Positions 59,451 through 64,000 of a stretch of 64,000 bases of DNA are shown piece by piece. The notes under the pieces are model-generated. The model was not told the DNA's origin. It made no database searches and saw only the letters and a list, made by a program, of their open reading frames with translations. Within the stretch, counting starts at the first letter, position 1. Each line of letters begins with the position of its first letter. The DNA is from Stenopsyche tienmushanensis (Eukaryota; Arthropoda; Insecta; Trichoptera; Stenopsychidae). The stretch lies in NCBI GenBank assembly GCA_008973525.1, contig WACJ01000501.1, positions 682,001 to 746,000 on the forward strand, written 5' to 3'. The position numbers were made by a program, and so were the translations under genes.

Positions 59451-59564
59451 TAATGCTTTTTGTTTGATGGGATATGATACGAGGCAATATTTATTACAAC
59501 ACCAAACAATTAATGATGAGAAGTATTTTGAACATCTGAAAAAAAACTCGGTACAGTCAGAAAC

Positions 59565-60230
59565 AACGTACACTCAAACCTCTTTTTGTGCGATTTCGAA
59601 GTTGTGCGGTTTTTTTTAAAGCAATGTTTTAATTTTTTTTTAAATTTAATATTGCACTTTTCCAATGTTTCGACTTTTAAAAAAAAAATTATCCAAAATA
59701 ATTTCCAAAATTCCAACTACTTACGGAGTTTATTAACAAAATTTATTTTTTAACTATTTAAATTTAAAAAAAGTGACAAAATAAGGCCAAAAAATGACTT
59801 TTTTTAACAGTCGCCATTTTATAATATTTTTTTTCAATTAGGGACTATAGTGACATCTTTACTGATTATGAATTATATTATTGGAAAGATAAAGATTTAC
59901 ACATAACAATGATGACATTGACACTGGCTATACTATTTCTTCCGAAAAGAGCGATTTTGAGTCATATCGAAAATTATCATACAGCGATGATAGATTAGTA
60001 TTAATTAGGACGTCCTTTAAATGTTACCAAAATATTTTTTGATTGCCTTATTGTTTTCCTGTTTTTTTTATTAACTTTTTTTATGCGATTTTGGATATAT
60101 TTTATAAAGCTATTTCAAAGTTATGCGGTTTTTAAAATCGATTGAATGCATCTCCACTTTTTCTATGCAAGTCATAGCATTTTTTGTGTGATTTTCTGCG
60201 GAACGCATCCATCGCACAAAAAAAATATTT
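59565..60230. repeat. miniature DNA transposon family M, copy 2 (opposite orientation to copy 1)
   Basis: Inverse of 26515-27560 over long stretches: the TTATGCGATTTTGGATATAT phrase, CTTCCGAAAAGAGCGATTTT, GAGTCATATCGAAAA, and a GCGGAACGCATCC end. The plus-strand reading of the core begins NNDDIDTGYTISSEKSDFES. Confidence 0.55.
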
Positions 60231-60234
60231 AAGC

Positions 60235-61660
60235 GTATCTGACGCACGTTAGACGATCGCGTTAAAAATTGTATTAAATGGCGGGAATTGCGATAGACAG
60301 AACGGGAGCGACAAAATTAAAATTCAATTTAGCATTACGTATCATGTTCGGTAATCAAAATTTTAGCACCTCGTGTGAGCCATAATTCAAACGAGGTTAT
60401 TCTGTATCAGTCCCAGCACTGGGACACATTTTTAATTACAATATTGTATAAAATTACGACAGAGGCATGTGAAATGAAGGCGGAAACGAGTGAATTAATG
60501 TCAGCGAGACATGCAAAAAAGGAGTCCTTGGAATACATAGGAAAATGGGTTCGAATAAAACAATCTTCGAAGCGGCGGTCGAACGATGAGGATTCGGGGC
60601 GGACACCTGTCTTCCGAAGCCAGCTGCTGCGGACGACGTCCCCGGAGCTCCGAGAAGAAGATGACGAGTCCGTTTGGAGCGGAATGTGTGAGTGGCGACC
60701 GTGAGTTGTGTTCGAAGGCCTCAATCGAAAGGTGTTTCTAGTACAGTCACTGCACACTAGATTAATTGTTTAGCGGACCAATTTGCTGTGCATTCGATAC
60801 ATTTCAATTGCTATGATGCAACACAAGACCATAAACATGGCGTCTCTTCAATGTCAACAATCAATGCATGCGACATTTGAGATCTTCCGAATAAATCCGA
60901 CCGAGATCGAAACGATCCAGCGGACAAAAGCCCTGCGCTCCCGAGCAGGTGATTGTTTGTCCACCTGCAGGAGCGCGTCCTTTCGACCCGAACCCGGTTC
61001 TACGGGTTCGAGTGCCGACCCGGGAATGCGTCTTCCGAAACGTCTATCGTCAAAGTCGCATCGCGGACAAATTTTACTGCCAGAACGACCAGAATTGTTG
61101 TCATTATTCTTCGTTCGTGCGAGATTGTTTTATTCGCACGATGCGTGGCATCCGGTTTCAATTTATCCCGTATGGCGAGCTTTTTTGGACGACATAAAAG
61201 AGCATTGAAATTCTGTTCGCGGGCGAGCATAGGAGGACAGGAAACGGCGCATCGACAAGTGGCGCATCAACAATTTCCGTCAATTTTATTAAAAGTGCAT
61301 CAGAGAACGAAGCCAATCAACGCGGAAATGCGAGACATCTAACGGTCATAAATGGAAATTGTGTGCGACGGTTCGAACATTTGCTAAGAAATTTAATTTC
61401 GAATTTAATCCACAGATGGCATTTTTGCTATTTGCTATGCATTTATTGCGTCACGTCAATTTAGCAGAATGCATCGCAATCAGTTGATTCCGCTGAAGCT
61501 TCTAATCTTTTATTTAGATTCAGATAAGCGATAAAAATGTTTATTCATTTCATGAGAAGGCGCGTTGAGTCGACGGAGTCTTAAAATTTGTAAATGCCCC
61601 CTGCTGGGGCGAATCTGATGTCGTCTGACGGCGCGTATAATTAGAAATCGGCGGGCACAG
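60235..61660. other. no certain gene; coding-like stretch on plus strand
   Basis: A CpG-richer region. A possible plus-strand exon at about 60462-60688 is described in the findings. Other open frames (60783-61342) overlap in three frames and look compositional. Confidence 0.35.
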
Positions 61661-61666
61661 ACTCAC

Positions 61667-61783
61667 CGTTGTCTTCGAGGATGTGCGTCAGGGGACGAGC
61701 CGGAGAGTCGGGAGGACTCGGGAGGGTCTCCAGAGGTCCCGGAGGTCGCGTTCCGTAAGGCAACGACAAACATTTTAACTCAC
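61667..61783 (-). CDS. small coding exon, proposed raskol upstream exon
   Basis: A pyrimidine tract and acceptor (TTTTTGTCCGCAG) precede it, and a consensus donor GTGAGT follows. The only frame that uses both sites without a stop reads ELKCLSLPYGTRPPGPLETL, PSPPDSPARPLTHILEDN: 117 bases, phase 1 at both ends. The end codon would join to the 49200 exon as Gly then TPSEIEEE. No domain is recognised; it is Pro-rich. Same strand as raskol, about 12.5 kb upstream of the next exon. It could instead belong to an unrelated gene. Confidence 0.5.
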
Positions 61784-61784
61784 C

Positions 61785-63135
61785 TGCGGACAAAAACGAA
61801 ACATACATTAGCAAACGGTGGACATAAAATTCACGAGCGAAGCAACAGTTGCGTTGCGTACGAGTAAAACAGACGATTCCCGGGTTAGATTTGTGTTACC
61901 GATTCGATCGAATGGAAGACACTTTCCCCCCCGATAATAACAAAAGGGCGACCGCTCCCCGTCTGGAGGGAGACGCACATTCAAACGCGATGCCCGATTT
62001 GTCTGCTTTAGATATCTTTCGTCTGAAAATCCTTCCAAGTTCAATCGAATCCAGCTATTAGTCGCGAATGATTACCAGGAAGGTGAGATATCCGAGCGTC
62101 GAAGACAATCGCGGAATATTGATAATCCCCAACGTCGAGGACGATGATCCTTCGCCGGCAAATTTATGCACCGCGAATGTGCAATACGTGCGAAATATGA
62201 TCACATCGCCGGGAAAAAATGGGAATCCGATGGCGAAGAAAGACCGGTCGGACATGGGATATTATGCAAAATTTAGGTGTATCACACAACAGAAGGTCCG
62301 CGGATCGATAGCCCAGGGAAGGGCCCGCGTCAGGTCTGCACGTCCTCGCGATTTCGCTGACCTGATTGCGATTACGTGGACATTTTTAGCTCCGGCGATC
62401 CGGGACGCCTGCATCGGCAAAGACCGATGCGCATTTGCAAGCGACCAAGATCGAAGCTCTTCCTATTCTCCGTTCGAAATATAGTCATCCAAATCTAAAG
62501 CCTGGATGTAACGTTTTCTCGACTTGTATGACATATAACGCCGTCTTTCCGAAAATAGACATATGATACACTAATATGATGCGATGAAACTTGCTTAGGA
62601 TGAGGAGTTGCTTTTTGCACACCGCGGAAGGTTTTTGAAACGTTTAACGGATGCACCATGTTGGCGCATATTGATCTGATGAAGCGGTGAAGGGCCGCAA
62701 GGACGTGAAGAAGAAGGATACGTGCGCAATACGGCGATTAAAGTTTCGCTCGCGGGACAGAGGGAGACAGCCAGATTACTGAGCGCGTGTGGCATTGCAA
62801 ATCATGCTGGGTACTCGTTAGTACTATAATAATAATACATTTGGTTGTTTTCATCAAAAACTATGTGACATCTGGTAAAAAACTGAAGAAAGTAATGGAT
62901 TTTGGAGTTTATAATAGTATGGTAGCATCTGTCCCTGGATCTATAACGTTTATATCATATATTATCCTTTTCATGAACTTGATATAGAAGATAGTATGAT
63001 CTCCAAGTCATCCAGTGAGTCACCGCGATGAGTTTGAACAACTTTCTTTGGAAGGTAATGGAATATATTTCTCAAGACGATCATTATGATTTTACTAGAA
63101 AAATACATGGAGTCCAGTCGCTCCTTTCTTTGCAA
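61785..63135. other. no recognised gene
   Basis: Contains plus-strand open frames of 70 and 138 codons (61849-62484) with CpG-rich composition and no recognised motif; left uncalled. Further N-terminal raskol exons could lie here or beyond the window. Confidence 0.35.
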
Positions 63136-63139
63136 ATGC

Positions 63140-63310
63140 TAGCGTGATATCTTGCATAACTTTTAAGGACATGAGAAAGTTGTGCGCAAGATGGGTGCTG
63201 TGTTTGCTCACAATGGAACAAAAACAGTGTTGCGTTTTTGCATCAATTCTGAATGAAACATGGGTCTATCACTTCACACTTGAGACAAAGTAACATGGGG
63301 ACCATCCGCG
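63140..63310 (+). pseudogene. mariner relic
   Basis: Reads KDMRKLCARWVLCLLTMEQK, then after a deletion ETWVYHFTLETK, matching the mariner 'MRKLCARWVPRLLT...MDETWVHHYTPETK' regions with the usual intervening segment lost. Confidence 0.7.
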
Positions 63311-63429
63311 CTGTTTATCTGTCGCGCTATTTGGAACCATGCCAACCCGCTCAACAAAAGTGCACAGCAAGGTGCAAAACCTGAATTCAATAACCATGTT
63401 CGCAAGGATACGCTAATTCTCAACATTGA

Positions 63430-63820
63430 ATGGCCACTTGCGCTCTGAGCGCGGGGGAGATGCTAGCTAAAATAGCATAAATTAGTAAAATAGGTGAATA
63501 TATAGTTTTTATTGAGAGGAAGTCTATTTCTCTCATTTGGCGCGAACCACCTATGTAAGTTAGCCTTTGAGGGGGGCTTCCGTGATCGTACAGATCATAA
63601 TAGGTTCTGGGTATACAACGAAAATGGCGCAAAAAGCCCTAAAAGAAGACAGAGTGGCCACAAAGTCTGTGTGTGCAACCGGTCCGATTTTCAGACCGCT
63701 GACATGACGAATGAAAAACTTAGTATATATTTTAAAAACGAACAGAGTTAATTATTGTTGATAGATGTAATATAGAATGGTCAAGTAAAATAAAGACCAT
63801 GTTCCCTTGTTACGGCCCTG
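63430..63820. mobile_element. hAT miniature-element fragment with right end
   Basis: Carries the 44248-family interior (AGTGGCCACAAAG, AACCGGTCCGATTTTCAGAC) and ends ...CCCTTGTTACGGCCCTG, its terminal repeat. The left end is missing. Confidence 0.65.
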
Positions 63821-64000
63821 TTTAAATGTGTCGCCTAAATGTGCCTAGGCACATCAATATGATTCAATTGATTGAAATCGCTCATCATTCACATTAACAG
63901 CATTTGTGTGCAAATGTGGCCCAATGATTATATTTGCTGACGTTAGGGCGTCGCGTTTGGATGGCCCTATAACAGCATCTGAAAGACTCGATCGACCGAT

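Noticed and set aside
61849..62484. Plus-strand open frames of 70 and 138 codons
   Set aside because: CpG-rich DNA with few stops. No family recognised and no clear splice sites, so left as unannotated.
1..64000. CRISPR array, bacterial operon or phage-like cassette
   Set aside because: No regularly spaced direct repeats, no Shine-Dalgarno-led gene runs. Splice sites and transposon families are eukaryotic.

Overview
This is a stretch of animal nuclear DNA, almost certainly from an insect. It has spliced genes, no bacterial operons, many decayed DNA transposons (mariner, other Tc1/mariner-type, hAT, Tigger/pogo) and a few non-LTR retrotransposon remnants. The one gene I recognise is the insect SynGAP/DAB2IP orthologue (Drosophila raskol). 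The CpG-rich single-copy DNA would suit a hymenopteran, but that is only a guess.

Layout. Bases 1-6300 hold transposon relics: a hAT-derived element, Tc1/mariner pieces, an internally deleted mariner with both ends, and a hAT C-terminus. Bases 6.3-15 kb are mostly single-copy, with one reverse-transcriptase relic and a CpG-rich block at 13.4-14.9 kb. Bases 15-31.5 kb are again transposon-rich, including a Tigger/hAT nest at 21.8-23.2 kb and what looks like a broken duplication at 25.0-29.5 kb. Bases 33197-39418 hold the 3' part of raskol on the minus strand: 14 exons with clean splice sites, encoding part of a PH domain, a C2 domain, a RasGAP domain, a long Asn/Ser-rich tail and a C-terminal coiled coil.

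Upstream on the same strand lie a 1.1 kb coding exon (48079-49200) and a 117-base coding exon (61667-61783). Their intron phases fit each other and fit the 39418 exon (phase 1 throughout), so I propose them as N-terminal raskol exons. The gene would then span at least 28 kb and continue past the right edge of the known exons. The introns between them hold an R1-like retrotransposon relic, mariner and hAT copies, and a tRNA-like sequence.

The coding exons carry repeated one-base frame breaks: five in 33-39 kb, two in the 48 kb exon, plus an in-frame TAG. Protein similarity continues across each frame break in another frame, and the splice sites are intact. I read this as uncorrected indel errors in the assembly rather than a pseudogene, but the sequence alone cannot decide.

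I found no CRISPR array, rRNA gene, functional tRNA, or convincing new multi-gene system. The most notable non-gene structures are hAT miniature elements with perfect 8-base target duplications, a mirror-oriented 0.7-1 kb repeat family, and palindromic repeats around 50.6-50.95 kb.
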